A DNA stretch of 64,000 nt from Ramazzottius varieornatus (taxonomy: Eukaryota; Tardigrada; Eutardigrada; Parachela; Ramazzottiidae): positions 803,648 through 867,647 of the forward strand of contig BDGG01000008.1 of NCBI GenBank assembly GCA_001949185.1, in the 5' to 3' direction. Under the pieces are notes generated by a model. It had not been told where the DNA came from, ran no database searches, and saw only the letters and a program-made list of their open reading frames with translations. The position numbers and the translations under genes are program-made. Positions 12,001 to 22,936 of this stretch are shown piece after piece; within the stretch, counting starts at the first letter, position 1; the number at the start of each line of letters is the position of its first letter.

Positions 12001-15000
12001 TGAACCGGCTTGGTTGTTGGTCGGCCATTACTTTTCTCGCGCATAATCGATTATAGTCTCAACCTCCGCTGCTGTGATATATTGGCTTGTGGCTGTAGAT
12101 CGAGCGGAATATCTGTCAGCATGTTGCGTCTGTACTAGGATGATGAAACCGCCGCCACCTGTGACAGGCCTAACATATGGCGCTCTACTTTTCACGATCG
12201 CAAGCTAAAAGGTCTTGTTAGTGATACTGTCAAAGTCGCAACCTACAATCACAGTGATCCACATTTCTCGCTCCAGACAGCCCACCCAGCAACCTGGAAG
12301 AACTAAGTTTCAAAAACATGTCTTTCAATAATAATAATGCACTAACATCGACCAAAATACGACTCTGCAGACTGTTGATGAAAAAAAGGTTCGCGTGTTT
12401 ATGGCTACTCATAATATTTTAACGTACGTTGTTTTCCTAATTGTGACTTGAGTGCTATTTTTGGCTCGTTGTTACAGTTGATATTCTGTATCGACAAGGT
12501 TCAACAGGCTTGTACTGTAATAGCAAACGACATGTGAACTCTAAGATGTTTAATGTATATGTAACAAGTAATATTTTCCGTTTATGGTATCGATGTTGCA
12601 TGAACTCAAAAATTATTTCAACAGCACAATGTTGAAGCCAGATGTGGGTAAATATCGCGGAAATAAGGAGGTTTCGAAGAAAGACGAAGAGATTAAGGTA
12701 TGATTTTTGACAGGATGTATAGTTGATTCGGGTAAAGTGGCGTTGTTTCGGCTGGGCTTTTCGAAGAAAAGGGTTGTTCGGATTTGGGTAATAATGGCAC
12801 TCGTAATGGAGATAACAGAGGAGATTACGCAAAGTACTCGAAAACACTGCCAACAAAAATAACAGCAGCTTGCTGCGAAAGATTGACATCGAGTTGGGTC
12901 CTGAAGTGGGTGGGTAGCTTACCTTGCTCGAGCATCTTGATTTCCGGGCCTGTGAATCATAATTCTCTTAAGGAGGAAATAGGTCCCTGCAGGGGTAACG
13001 AAGGGTGACTTGAGTGGAAGAAAGGAGGGGTTGACGCTCGTCCTTATAGAATAGAGTGACGACGGTTGTTGCGCAAAAGGATAGACCGGAAGTGAAGCGG
13101 CTATTAAGCGGATTTATTACGCTCCGCGATGACGTCACTTAATCTACGGAATTCTCAATCTAAAATTTGATTTCTTTGTGACGTTACTGCGAAATTCCAC
13201 AATTTAATTTTAGTATCGGAGTAAGACAACTAGAATAGGACGTGGATAAATGAAATGAACTGGACCAGATCGATTTTCCCAAGTGGCGGACATTTTCAGT
13301 TAGTAGCAATGGAAACGTGCGCCACCTAAGATTAGAAGTTGGCTCATTTCATTAGCGCATGGCCCGAATCATAGATAGAAACGAGAAAAAATTCAGGTGA
13401 GGTCACTGCGGATGGGAAATATGTGATTTTTTGTGAATGTTTAAGCGATCGGGTTGCATATCTGACGTCACAGCGAAATTAGGGAGGACATGTCTGACGT
13501 TTGGCTATTTTGTAATTTCAGAAGGTGCCGACGACAATCGGGAGTGGAAGCTTCGACAATGATAACGAGGACAAGCAAGCTGACGCTGTTCAGAATAAGG
13601 AGTGGCAGCAACAACACGCAAATGTGCAGCAGCAGAAGACTGTCGACAGCGTCCATAAAGTATCTCGGGTGGGTTCTTCACCAAGGTGGACAATTACCGT
13701 TGACGGTGCAGCTGACGTCAGCGCTACTTTGTGATGATCTACTTGTTTAACCGACTTGTTTTGCTACTTTTGACTATAGCTGGACAGCGAGAAGCATGTA
13801 GATACAGTTTCACCCCTCAACGAAGACCAGACTGACGGTACTTCCAGTCAAGATCCCGAACTCGTGATTCCTGACAGCGAACCAAGCACTGTGAAGCAAG
13901 GTATAAACATTGCAAATAAAAGTCAGAAATATTTGCGTTGTAAGAAAAATTCACAGAGATCGTTTTCTCAAGTGGCGCACATTGTCACAGTTATTGGTCG
14001 AAAGCGTGCGCCACTTTGATAAACTGTCTGGTTCAATTCGTTTACCGAGCTTCCACTTGGGAACTGGGCAAACAAAACATCCAAGATAAAAGATATTGAG
14101 TGGCGCACCTTCCAGCCCGAACGAATGAAAACATGCGCCACTTCAGATAAAGAACTTGTATGTTTCGTTTACCAGGCTTCCAGTCCTTCTGCGGAAATTC
14201 GACAATTATTTTTATGATATGGATTCTTTATTGTTCTCGATTGTAGGATCCTCAGGATGGCATAAGGCTGTGTCGCGCAAGGAGAAGCGCCACGTTCATA
14301 ATAACTCGGAGAGCAACAAGTCGAATGCCGAAGATGCCAGTAATCATTCGGTTACAAGCGAAGAGAGTCGATTATCCTTTGTATGTCTCTGTGCTCGTTT
14401 TTTGCACGCTAAAGGTTTCCCTTGGCGCAGGCCGCGTGTTGACCGATTTGTGTGTGCTTTTCCGCGCCGCGCTGTCTAGATTGACAGAGCGGCTTTACGC
14501 GAATATATCTTGTCCCAGCTAACGTCTTTTTTCTCTTATCTCAACAGAAGAACTCAAGTAGTTCACGCGGCTCCTCACCGTATCGCCATAGCCAGCAGGC
14601 AGTATCGCTGTCACAGTCACAGCAGCGAATGACCCACCTGGCTGTAGCATCAAGCTCTTCGACGACGAGAAAGTTCAGCAGCCGCAAGTCACTGGCCAGA
14701 CCACCTCATTTACAGGCGACTGCAGCTGCACGACCTGATCATCTGAAACTTGAAGCAGCCGGCAATCGACAGTATCGCCAAAAGAGAACGCTGAACCATG
14801 CCACTGTTCCGCGACCAGCCATCATTCTCTCTGAGGCAGTCAGTGATGAACATGCTCTTGCCGCTAACACGGAATCCTACCCTGTGAACAGCGAGCCGTC
14901 TTTCAAAACCAGTTTCCACAACAGCACGTTAACGAACGAGCACTGCTCGGCCCTTGCACCTGGTCAATCGGATGCCTGCATCCAAACAGAAGAAAACGAG

Positions 15001-16241
15001 GTACCTTGCGACTCACCATAATCATAAAACATTCAAACGGAGGCTGTCAAAATAGCAATAAGCGTTCTCGTGAACTTACATACGTTTCGTTACTGTTCGT
15101 ATATCACGAGGTGCGCGTATGCAAGTGCGTGGAAAGTGAAGGTACCTGGTTTCCCGTTCCTGCAGACAAACCATACAGTGCAGATAATGCATTCCTTCCG
15201 GTGGCCACGTGGTCTTGTAACACTGGTCACTGGTAATCGATGTTACGTGACCACCGGAAGGGGTGGATCCTCTGCACTGTATGATAACTGCACATTGCTT
15301 GGTATGCAGGTGTGCGAGGTTCATCCATATTTTTGTTTACTGACCGCTTGAATGCTCGTAATTTCACGTCATTAACGTTATGGTTTGTCTTCGACAGGAT
15401 TATCCCAGTCCGCTGGAAGGTCTCCGAGAACTCAACGCAGGCCAGCCGCGTTTCGTGATCTGTTTGGACTTCGCTATGCAAGTCGATCTTGACGTAGATA
15501 GCAGTAATTACGACTCGGACATTGACATGCGCTACGAGGACGGGGACAAGATCCTGTACAGCTCGGGCGGAAGTTTGAGCTCCGGGGACGGATCAACCCG
15601 GGCAACACCTGTGCTGGAAGATGACTCGCGGGAATTCAGCATGACAGCTGACAAGTGTAGGTCTTGACGAAGGACCCGCAACCCATTTCTCTCCATTCGG
15701 CCAACTAAGTTCATCCTACTTTCAGATACGCAAGGCGGGACCAGCCATCGAACGAATGTCTACTACAACCGAACAATGTCCGGCTATTACTACCACGAAT
15801 ACAATCAGCACAACGGAGATTGTACTCAGAATAGCCGGAACGTGAGTGGGAAGCAGCGTGGAGGAGGCGGAGGTGTCCCTTATTACCCTACCGCGCCCAA
15901 CGACACCTTACCTCGAACTTGCCGTAAGTAATTAGCTGTATTTTTGTGGGGCATTTCTATAGATTATAAGTGGACATGATAGAAATGGCTAGCGTGTAAC
16001 ATCGTATGTCGTTCGTCAACCTGCATACAGGCGTCCATGTTTACACTGGGAAAGAGCCGGTATGCAGGTTCACGCACAGGCGAAGCATTTGACGTTTAGT
16101 AAATTTAGTTTGTCGGCCTTTCACAAACAACCGAAAACAGAATATTGATGTGTGTCTGCAGGTGCCGAAAAGGGATCAGCCGACTGGATCGATAACGGTT
16201 CACGTCGCGGTCGGCTCGTTAACGGGCGTTGGCGTAACTAA
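9033..16241 (+). CDS. Unrecognised single-pass membrane protein with long disordered tail, about 587 aa
   Basis: Ten exons: 9033-9245, 10807-10892, 12625-12697, 13522-13668, 13780-13900, 14247-14380, 14548-15000, 15398-15656, 15726-15923 and 16162-16241. All nine junctions agree in phase, giving 587 residues. The start is ATG in MDSVGDIWDSMYAIP; a single hydrophobic segment (VAGAFILAGAVYYLSF, residues about 15-31) follows at once, then a DDDDQ patch and a Lys/Arg-rich stretch. The remaining 500 residues are low-complexity: Gln-rich, Ser/Asn-rich, basic, then acidic (VDLDVDSSNYDSDIDMRYED), then Gly/Tyr-rich, with an Arg-rich C-terminus. This suggests a signal anchor with a cytosolic disordered scaffold. 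I recognise no family. Introns 1 and 2 are 1.56 and 1.73 kb, long for this window. Four introns carry inverted-repeat elements. Confidence 0.72.
9441..9512 (-). repeat. tRNA-like remnant (possible SINE head)
   Basis: On the minus strand GGTTCGATTCC at 9461-9451 is a perfect Pol III B box, preceded by an A-box-like TGGGCAGTTCGC. The acceptor and T stems do not pair well, so it is not a functional tRNA. It sits in intron 1 of the membrane-protein gene. Confidence 0.4.
10277..10305. repeat. GT-rich simple repeat
   Basis: A short GTGTGTGTGTGGGTGGGTGTG tract within intron 1 of the membrane-protein gene. Confidence 0.7.
13264..13345. repeat. Foldback intron repeat, copy 2
   Basis: Arms CCAAGTGGCGGACATTTTC and ACGTGCGCCACCTAAG. 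It lies in intron 12698-13521 of the membrane-protein gene. Confidence 0.8.
13955..14045. repeat. Foldback intron repeat, copy 3
   Basis: Arms GATCGTTTTCTCAAGTGGCG and GCGTGCGCCACTTTGATAAA. Same intron (13901-14246) as copy 4, in a head-to-tail arrangement. Confidence 0.85.
14063..14178. repeat. Foldback intron repeat, copy 4
   Basis: The outer left arm CTGGGCAAACAAAACATCC is matched by a right arm TGTTTCGTTTACCAGGC; the inner stem is GAGTGGCGCACC with ATGCGCCACTTC. Confidence 0.85.
15172..15283. repeat. 112-bp inverted-repeat element
   Basis: Terminal arms of about 38 bp: the left begins CATACAGTGCAG and contains TTCCGGTGGCCACG; the right ends CTCTGCACTGTATG and contains CGTGACCACCGGAA. 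It lies in intron 15001-15397 and is unrelated in sequence to the GTGCGCCACTT family. MITE-like. Confidence 0.75.
16018..16072. repeat. Short hairpin of the CCTGCATAC family
   Basis: CCTGCATACAGGCG pairs with GTATGCAGG across a short loop. It lies in the last intron (15924-16161) of the membrane-protein gene; similar arms occur at 28578-28646 and 54231-54288. Confidence 0.5.
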
Positions 16242-18228
16242 CATTGAAAGGACGTCATCGCTGTGGTGGGGACAGTGGGACGCCCACACATCTTCCTCTT
16301 TCTGAGAATCTGCTTGCCCCTTTTTCTTTCCGCTAACCGAACCGGGCGTTGGACGACTACATTACAATGCCGTCCAACCAGGAATTTCTTTTGAAGCTTT
16401 CAATTTATAGTTGAATCAAGAAAGCGTTATGGGTAGCCGCTGTTGCGGATCAGTTTAGAAATGTGATGGCTTTTCAGGAAGTTTTGAGCTTTAAAACAGA
16501 ACCTATTTTTTGCTTTAGCGTACTTTACACACATAGCAGGTTCATTCCGATTTTTAACTGCCTCCGTTAGCATACCTTCGAACCTTTTTTCAAGCGCACT
16601 GCATGCTCTTCTTCTGTCCTTACGACTTTTGGATGTGGTTTTTTCTGGGATCGCTGGTCGACAAAGTATACTCCATCCTGCAACTGATCATTCCTACGAA
16701 AGAAGAAGCTCAGGCATTTTCATAACAAGTGTTTAGCTTTTTCTATGGTTTAATACACTAATCTGGCCGAGTTCTTTTTCTGGCTTTGTGTAATATTTAT
16801 TTTTGACGCACCTGTTGATCCCGAATCTAGATTTTTAGTAGAAGTTGCTTCTGTCTATACCTCAGTGATACTGCCAGCATACATTGCTTGCTGCTCATCC
16901 ACACATTTTCCATATCCTATCGTTCATAAATAAGTTATTTAATATCGAGCCAACAAGGAAGTCGGGAATTTGGTTCAATTAATCAGTATTACAGATGAAG
17001 TTCGAGGTTAATAATGACCAAGGATCCGTATTGTTACGTAATTGGGGCACTCAATGCACCTACTTCCGGCGGATATGCCAAACTGCCTGCAGTCTTGTCG
17101 CTAATCTAATCCTGGAAGTTTTTCCAGACGCTAACAAGCGCTGCCACCATATTGCGGAACTTGATGACTCACAGGAAGCGCGCGCTCATAGCTGACGGTA
17201 TGGGGGAAGCTTGACGTTGGGAGAGGAGCTACAAAGAATCCCGACATGTGTGTATTCTACACAGCTGTGATATCGATTACTCGTTTTTCACGGTCTGCAA
17301 GCGAGAAGGATGACGGCTGGATCACGCGATTCACGGGATAAGTCGAAACGATTTAGTCGGCGTACAGGCGAATCCTCTGGGTTGTCTTACAGTCGCCAGC
17401 GATCACAAATTATGTCAAGGGAAGAATGACGTCAAGGGACCTAAACTGGGATGGGCACTTGCGTCATCTGGGAAACAGCCGGTCCTGGCTTGGTTCGCGC
17501 GAGACATGATCTGCGCATTCCCTGTTCCGTGCGTATCATTGACTGTGCAACTTCGGGATCCCCGTCTAATCCTGGAAAAACTCTGTATATACACTTCAAT
17601 AGATGGAACCACTGGAAGACTCAGACAGGGGAATAGAGCAATATTCTACACAATGACGTACGCGTACTTGTCTGGAGCCTTGGTGAATGGTTTCATCTAG
17701 ATCGTCACCTCAAGCCGAGCAAGTTCCCATTGTTATCGGCCCAGAGCGCGCCGCTTGGAAAAACATTAAGCGGATGGAATGAACTCCGGTTGGGCTTGAC
17801 CGTCACCACCTGGGTTCGTGCCCCGCGCGGTATGATGTCTGCGGGGAACAAACAAAGGCAACCTTGAACCGACAACCTGTCATTGTTCTATCGGTTATCG
17901 ATATCGTCCGATACGAGTACTGTCTGGTTATCGGTAATTCTCCGTGCTTCTTAAAATAATTTTCGCAAACAAACTTTAGCGTCACTGAATCAAGGCTGAA
18001 TTTAACGTAGAAACGGTTGCGTAAAGTCGGGGTCTTGTTGTTCGGACAATGAAATCAGCTGGTCCCTGTGGACCAGTTACGTAAAGGGAACAGCGCGTTC
18101 AGGATTCTCTTCCCAGCTTAGCAACTTTCTGGTTCGACTTCGCTCCGAAATTCGGATTGCAGTTGCCCGATTTACACGCATTTCCTTGTTGAATGCACTG
18201 TAATAGATTGTTCCTGTAATATATTGCC
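16242..18228. other. 3' UTR and intergenic stretch, no supported gene
   Basis: AT-rich sequence follows the stop of the upstream gene. Only short ORFs are present (for example 66 codons at 16995-17195), with no motif or splice context. Confidence 0.55.
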
Positions 18229-19285
18229 ATGTGTAGTAATTTATGCCGGACTCCTGCGTACAAAAGACAGCGTACGGTTCTCGTTCTTTTCGATTTCGAC
18301 CTGACGTTATGCGATGAGGACACCTACAGCGTGGTTATCCAGATGGCGCTGCTGGCAGGACTCACTCTTCCGCCTCATCTGCAAACGCCTCCCGAATACG
18401 AAGGTTGGCCTGAGTACATGCGGGGTATTCTTGAGTACTTCCACGTCAAGAAGATTACCGCTGACATGATCAAAGAACGGTTACAAGAATGCCCGATGAC
18501 CAAAGGCATGCAGGAACTTCTACGCTATCTTCACGACCATCAAGAACCGTCAAAATTTACCGCGGAAGAGGGCGATAAGAACGGTGTTGCGCCCGATACC
18601 AAGACAGTCTATGAAACTGTTATTTTATCGGATGCCAACAGTTGCTTCATCCAGTGGATTTTAGAGAAGCATAATCTTTCGCATGCTTTCGCTAAAGTCT
18701 TAACGAATCCATCGGAAGTTACAGCGGATGGGCGGATCAAGCTTGGAGAATTTCACGAGCAAACTGAATGTAACGGCTTTCTCCACAAACCCACACTTTT
18801 TCGAACGTTTTTGCATATCTTTCGGGTGTAGGGACAAATGGGAGCTGGGGAAACATGACGCAGCAGATTGCAACGCTGTGTCGCGCACCCTTCCAGCCGT
18901 TAGAAATTGAAGCGTGCGCCACTAACGAGAGCGATCTTGTACGTTTTGTTTGCCAAACTCTCAAAAAGAATCTCTTGCAGGTAAAATCAGCCCGAAGAAT
19001 ATGTGCAAAGGGCGTGTCATGGAAGAATGGATAGCCCAGAAGGTGAAGAGAACCGGGAGTGGGTACTCGGCAGTTTACTATGTGGGAGATTCCATGAATG
19101 ACCTGTGTCCTGCAAAACGATTGGGTCCCACCGACATTTTCTTCGTACGTAGGGGATTCTCCTTGCACAAAAAGCTAGCTGCAAATGACGTTCTGTGCAA
19201 GGTAGAACTGTGGTCTGACGGTCGAGATATCCTGAAAACTTTGAAGGCTCTCCGGCATTTAAAAGGCGAGAATATTCAGCAGTAA
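18229..19285 (+). CDS. PHOSPHO1/2-type HAD phosphatase, 281 aa
   Basis: Two exons (18229-18769 and 18981-19285) join as T|GT to recreate a Cys codon, in phase, for 281 residues (human PHOSPHO1 is 267). HAD motif I is FDFDLTL with the nucleophile and acid/base aspartates; motif II is at VILSDANS; motif III is GDSMNDLCP. The region HEQTECKISPKNMCKG matches the conserved Cys-rich stretch of the PHOSPHO family. PHOSPHO1 acts on phosphoethanolamine and phosphocholine and PHOSPHO2 on pyridoxal phosphate; sequence alone does not settle which applies. The intron (211 bp) is mostly occupied by a foldback repeat. The enzyme is probably soluble, as no signal peptide or membrane segment is evident. Confidence 0.92.
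18842..18960. repeat. Foldback intron repeat, copy 5
   Basis: Core CGCGCACCCTTCCAGCC and AGCGTGCGCCACTAACG, with outer right arm GATCTTGTACGTTTTGTTTG. It occupies more than half of the 211-bp phosphatase intron. Confidence 0.8.
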
Positions 19286-19484
19286 ATTTAACGCATAAAA
19301 TAATATTCAATTTTGACTTTATTCTTTGTTGACTTTGGACTTGTACAGTAAATTTCGCAGCTTGATATCGATGGTTTTTATTTGGTTCTGGTGATTTTTG
19401 TTGCTTACATACGTTGTGAATTTTACCATAAATTTCAGTTATTTCCGGGTTTGATTTTTCAGCTGTTAAAGCAACAAGATTTAA

Positions 19485-22189
19485 TTATTTCTCTGTAACT
19501 CTTTCCATAAGTATGCTTTCCGTTTGATGCCCATTTTTTGGTTTTACAATGCGTAATAAAGCTTCAATTTCTGCTTTGTCCCTTATCGACTGGATCCGCG
19601 CTTTCTTCTGTGTTTCAGTCGCTGCTTTCCACTCCACCATGCAAAACCCGAAAACCCCGGCGACACAACCAATAATGTTGATGAGGATCTGGTAGGGAAG
19701 GGTCAAGTAAGGAGTGTAGAAGAACGCCGCGCAGCATACCATACACTGAAAGAGAAAAGTTCCAGGACCGATTCTGTTCACTTAGTATCCACGAGAAAAA
19801 CGAGAATTACGATACTTGAATGAACTGAAAATACGCAAAGGCGACGATAGCATCTTTGAGAAACAGGGTTCCAAGAAGAGCGCAGAGCTGCAAGACAAAC
19901 AATTAGGTTTTAACCACCAGGAAGTGCCGGAAAAGGGATAGCATACCTGGTTTATCCAAGCTGCGTCTCCTGGTACAAATTAAAGATAATCGTACAGTGA
20001 AGCAATATTAGTGCATCGATAGAAAATATTTTGGCTCACCGAAACCGAGTAAAGCCGCGCAGAACATAGCGATGTACGGACTACAAAGGTAACGAATTTG
20101 CTATCACGTTGTATGCATGTGTTGATGGATAAGCGAAAGGTGTAAGGCTGGCGTCCAGTCTTACTTTGGCTTGATGAACGTCGGGTCGCTGGTCACCAAA
20201 AGCGGGGAGTTCGCCGGCAAGCTTACATACCTTTTTCAATAGAAAAACTGTAAAGCGTAGTTCAGGGTACAAAAATACGATCGAGCGAACTCGTGAGTAC
20301 CGTACACCAAGTAATATGCCAGGAAGTGGGATAACATTCCCCCCAGAACCAACGCCGGGTCGCGTCCATGCTTCTGCGCGCATTTACCAAGAGAAGCAAA
20401 CAACATCCCTCCAGCAATCTGACCAACTCCGACAAAGACCCCGTTCAAACCCACCAGTGCCTAACGGAGAAATCTGCATGCAGTCTGAACCACACGATTA
20501 TTCCACACATTTTCTGCAATACTTCGCGCAGGTCTCCAAACGCTTCCGTGTAACCTATCGAGGTCCCAAGGATGCTCACGTAGAAGCACAGATCAAGACC
20601 TACAAAAATTCCAGTACAAAAGCAGTTCGCTTTCTGATCAAATCAGGTCCCCACTGCACCCTACCGCTGTAAATGCATACTGGGAGCAGCATAACCATGT
20701 TTCGTGTACAGGCCAGTTTGGCCATAGACCCTAGACGAATAAAAGAAATCTGTAAAAACTTTACGAAAAGTATATGGGTGCGGAAGGCTACGTGTTATCT
20801 CTTACCCAGAATCTCGAGTGGCCCCAGGTGCTTGAGGGGGCCGTCTGTCGGTGCTTCTAACGCGGAAGTCTTCGACATGGTTCGCTTGCGGTGGCCTTCC
20901 AGAAAACGCCGACTTCCGCTTGGAGTCCACGGATGGCGAAGAAAGCTGAGGACGATCACACCAACTGCGGCCGATATAATCAAGACGACAAAAACCATGA
21001 TGCGGGTGTTTGTGGGAATGGTGGTCAAGCCGCGTAACATGAAGAAGTAGAATAAGTTTCCGAATACTAATCTGTAGCGAAGGGCAGATAGAGTCACTTG
21101 AAATGAGCTTGTTCAATGCCCTAAAAGATATTTGGTAACTCGCACTTACGAAGACTGGAACAGGCACCAAAATATTCCTGTGTTCCTAAGAAGACGTGTC
21201 GAACAATTGGCAGCTGTAAGCCATTAGAACAAATCTTGCAAACTGGCGAACCTGCCAATGGTGGCATCCGTGGAGTTGGTTGAAAGTATCAGTCCGTAGA
21301 CGGTCCATATCAATCCTTGTCCCAGGCCCTGAAAAGCCGCTCCAAGGAAGAGAGTGGGAACCAAGGGTCGCACAAAAGAGAGGACGTACAAAAGCAGGGA
21401 AACTAACAAAGCAAAATTAGGATGAAATGGGAGGACATGTATGCAGCACACGCGTAAACCCGATGCCAAACTGACGTACAAGCTCCTGTAACCTAGAAAA
21501 ACAACAACACTTAAGAGCGTTTCCGATAACGAGAAGCGTTTCCAGTGATCCAGGAGGGGAAGTAAATTGAATATCGTACCATCGCAATTCTTGGTCCGAG
21601 AATGGCTGCCTGAAAACCAACAGCATATAGATGTTCAATAAAGAACAAAATAAATGCAATTCGAACTAAGCAAAAGTGCACACTTACCACAGACGGTGCA
21701 AGCAGAAAGCTGACTGCAGTGCTGCCTAAGAACACAAAATGACCTTTTACGACTGCTTGAGATGATAGGCATGATCAGAGCGACTTGTACCATACCGTAA
21801 ACGGCACAGAGAACTGTGTAACCGATTGTGCTTGTTCCTTCGAAATATTCGTCCTGGTGAAGACATGGTAATGGCAAAGATCGGTCCAATACAGAAGCCA
21901 AGTTAGGAAGGTATACGTTTATCGAAGACAAGTCAGGTAAGTTACTGAATACTCACCTGGACGCTGTTCAGTATAACGGTCTGCAATAGAAAAGAAACCG
22001 CTCGTATGTTCCGCCAGATGTTGATAGTTGCAGCGACGGACGCACCTGAGACATGGCGCAAGTGCTGTAGGAACCCATACTGAACATGAAGCCTACTCCT
22101 AATAGAAGAATGTTGGTTAGTTCTTTGCTGATCCATGGTTTCTTGTCATCCAGTTGTATCGCCATTTTTCCATCCTTAACACCGTCCAT
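19485..22189 (-). CDS. MFSD11: UNC-93-like major facilitator MFSD11, copy A
   Basis: Seventeen exons were traced: 22189(or earlier)-22046, 21980-21957, 21853-21796, 21725-21688, 21609-21580, 21492-21480, 21402-21252, 21185-21150, 21071-20806, 20730-20665, 20599-20523, 20460-20291, 20230-20165, 20080-20040, 19969-19947, 19887-19816, 19745-19485. All phases agree, giving about 511 residues from the ATG at 22189 (human MFSD11 is 449). Family landmarks: ISKELTNILLLGVGFMFSMG (TM1), AAILGPRIAM, GLIWTVYG, RNTGIFWCLFQSS, GLNGVFVGVGQIAGGMLFAS, and the last helices FFYTPYLTLPYQILINIIG then EWKAA. It is a predicted 12-TM protein of the UNC-93/MFS superfamily; its transport substrate is unknown. The frame stays open upstream of the ATG, so an extra 5' exon is possible. 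Confidence 0.9.
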
Positions 22190-22936
22190 TCTTGCTGCAG
22201 GCTCCAGCTGAGCTTCGGAGGGGTCAACGCTAAACTCCACAAAGTCCTTCAGATTCCAAGTCTTCAATATATCCCTTAAAATTCAGGTAACCGTCCGATC
22301 AACTGGAACAAACTACAAGGAAGTAAGGCAGTCCAGAGACAAATAAATACTAGCCCGTCTTGTAACTCTTGTCGGAGGCGGTCAACAGCAGGGTTCTTCC
22401 ATATATATGACGTTCACGCGACACCCATCGTTACAGGTTTTACGAGCTGATACGATGTACTTGGGACCTAATGAATTTCGTAAGAAGTGGCAGCTTCGGT
22501 CTATGTCTGAACTTTCTTCCACCGGGACTCACGGATATCCCATCCGAGGAATCTAGCGCGACATCGTGGAGGAAGTCTTACTACTGTACTTTGCGCGATA
22601 TTGCATCACCGCTCCAGTTTTTATCTTCAGGATGCAAGCCATGATTACCGCAAACATTGAGCAAGGCCATGGGCAAAGGCAATTGATGGTAGCCACCTGT
22701 TGCTTGTCGATAAGAAACATACAGCTACTTCCCCCCGCCCTTCAACGTAGACCTGTTTGCTCCATGCCTCTAACTGTGAGGAAGAACTACGCAGTGAGAA
22801 GGGAGTTATCTGGAGAACAGCCCTATAAAAAGCCGGTAATGTCGGCCAGGGAGCTTAACTGCGCCTTCTGTAACGCGCGACAGTCATTGGTCATTTTGCT
22901 GAAATGCAGTTGTAGGTACATATGAATTCGGCGTTA
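22190..22936. other. Upstream region of MFSD11 copy A / downstream of copy B
   Basis: The segment near 22436-22483 (TTTTACGAGCTGATACGATG) resembles 26390-26430 upstream of copy B (TTTTACGAGCGGATAAGATG). The tandem duplication therefore included upstream, possibly promoter, sequence. No gene is seen. Confidence 0.6.
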
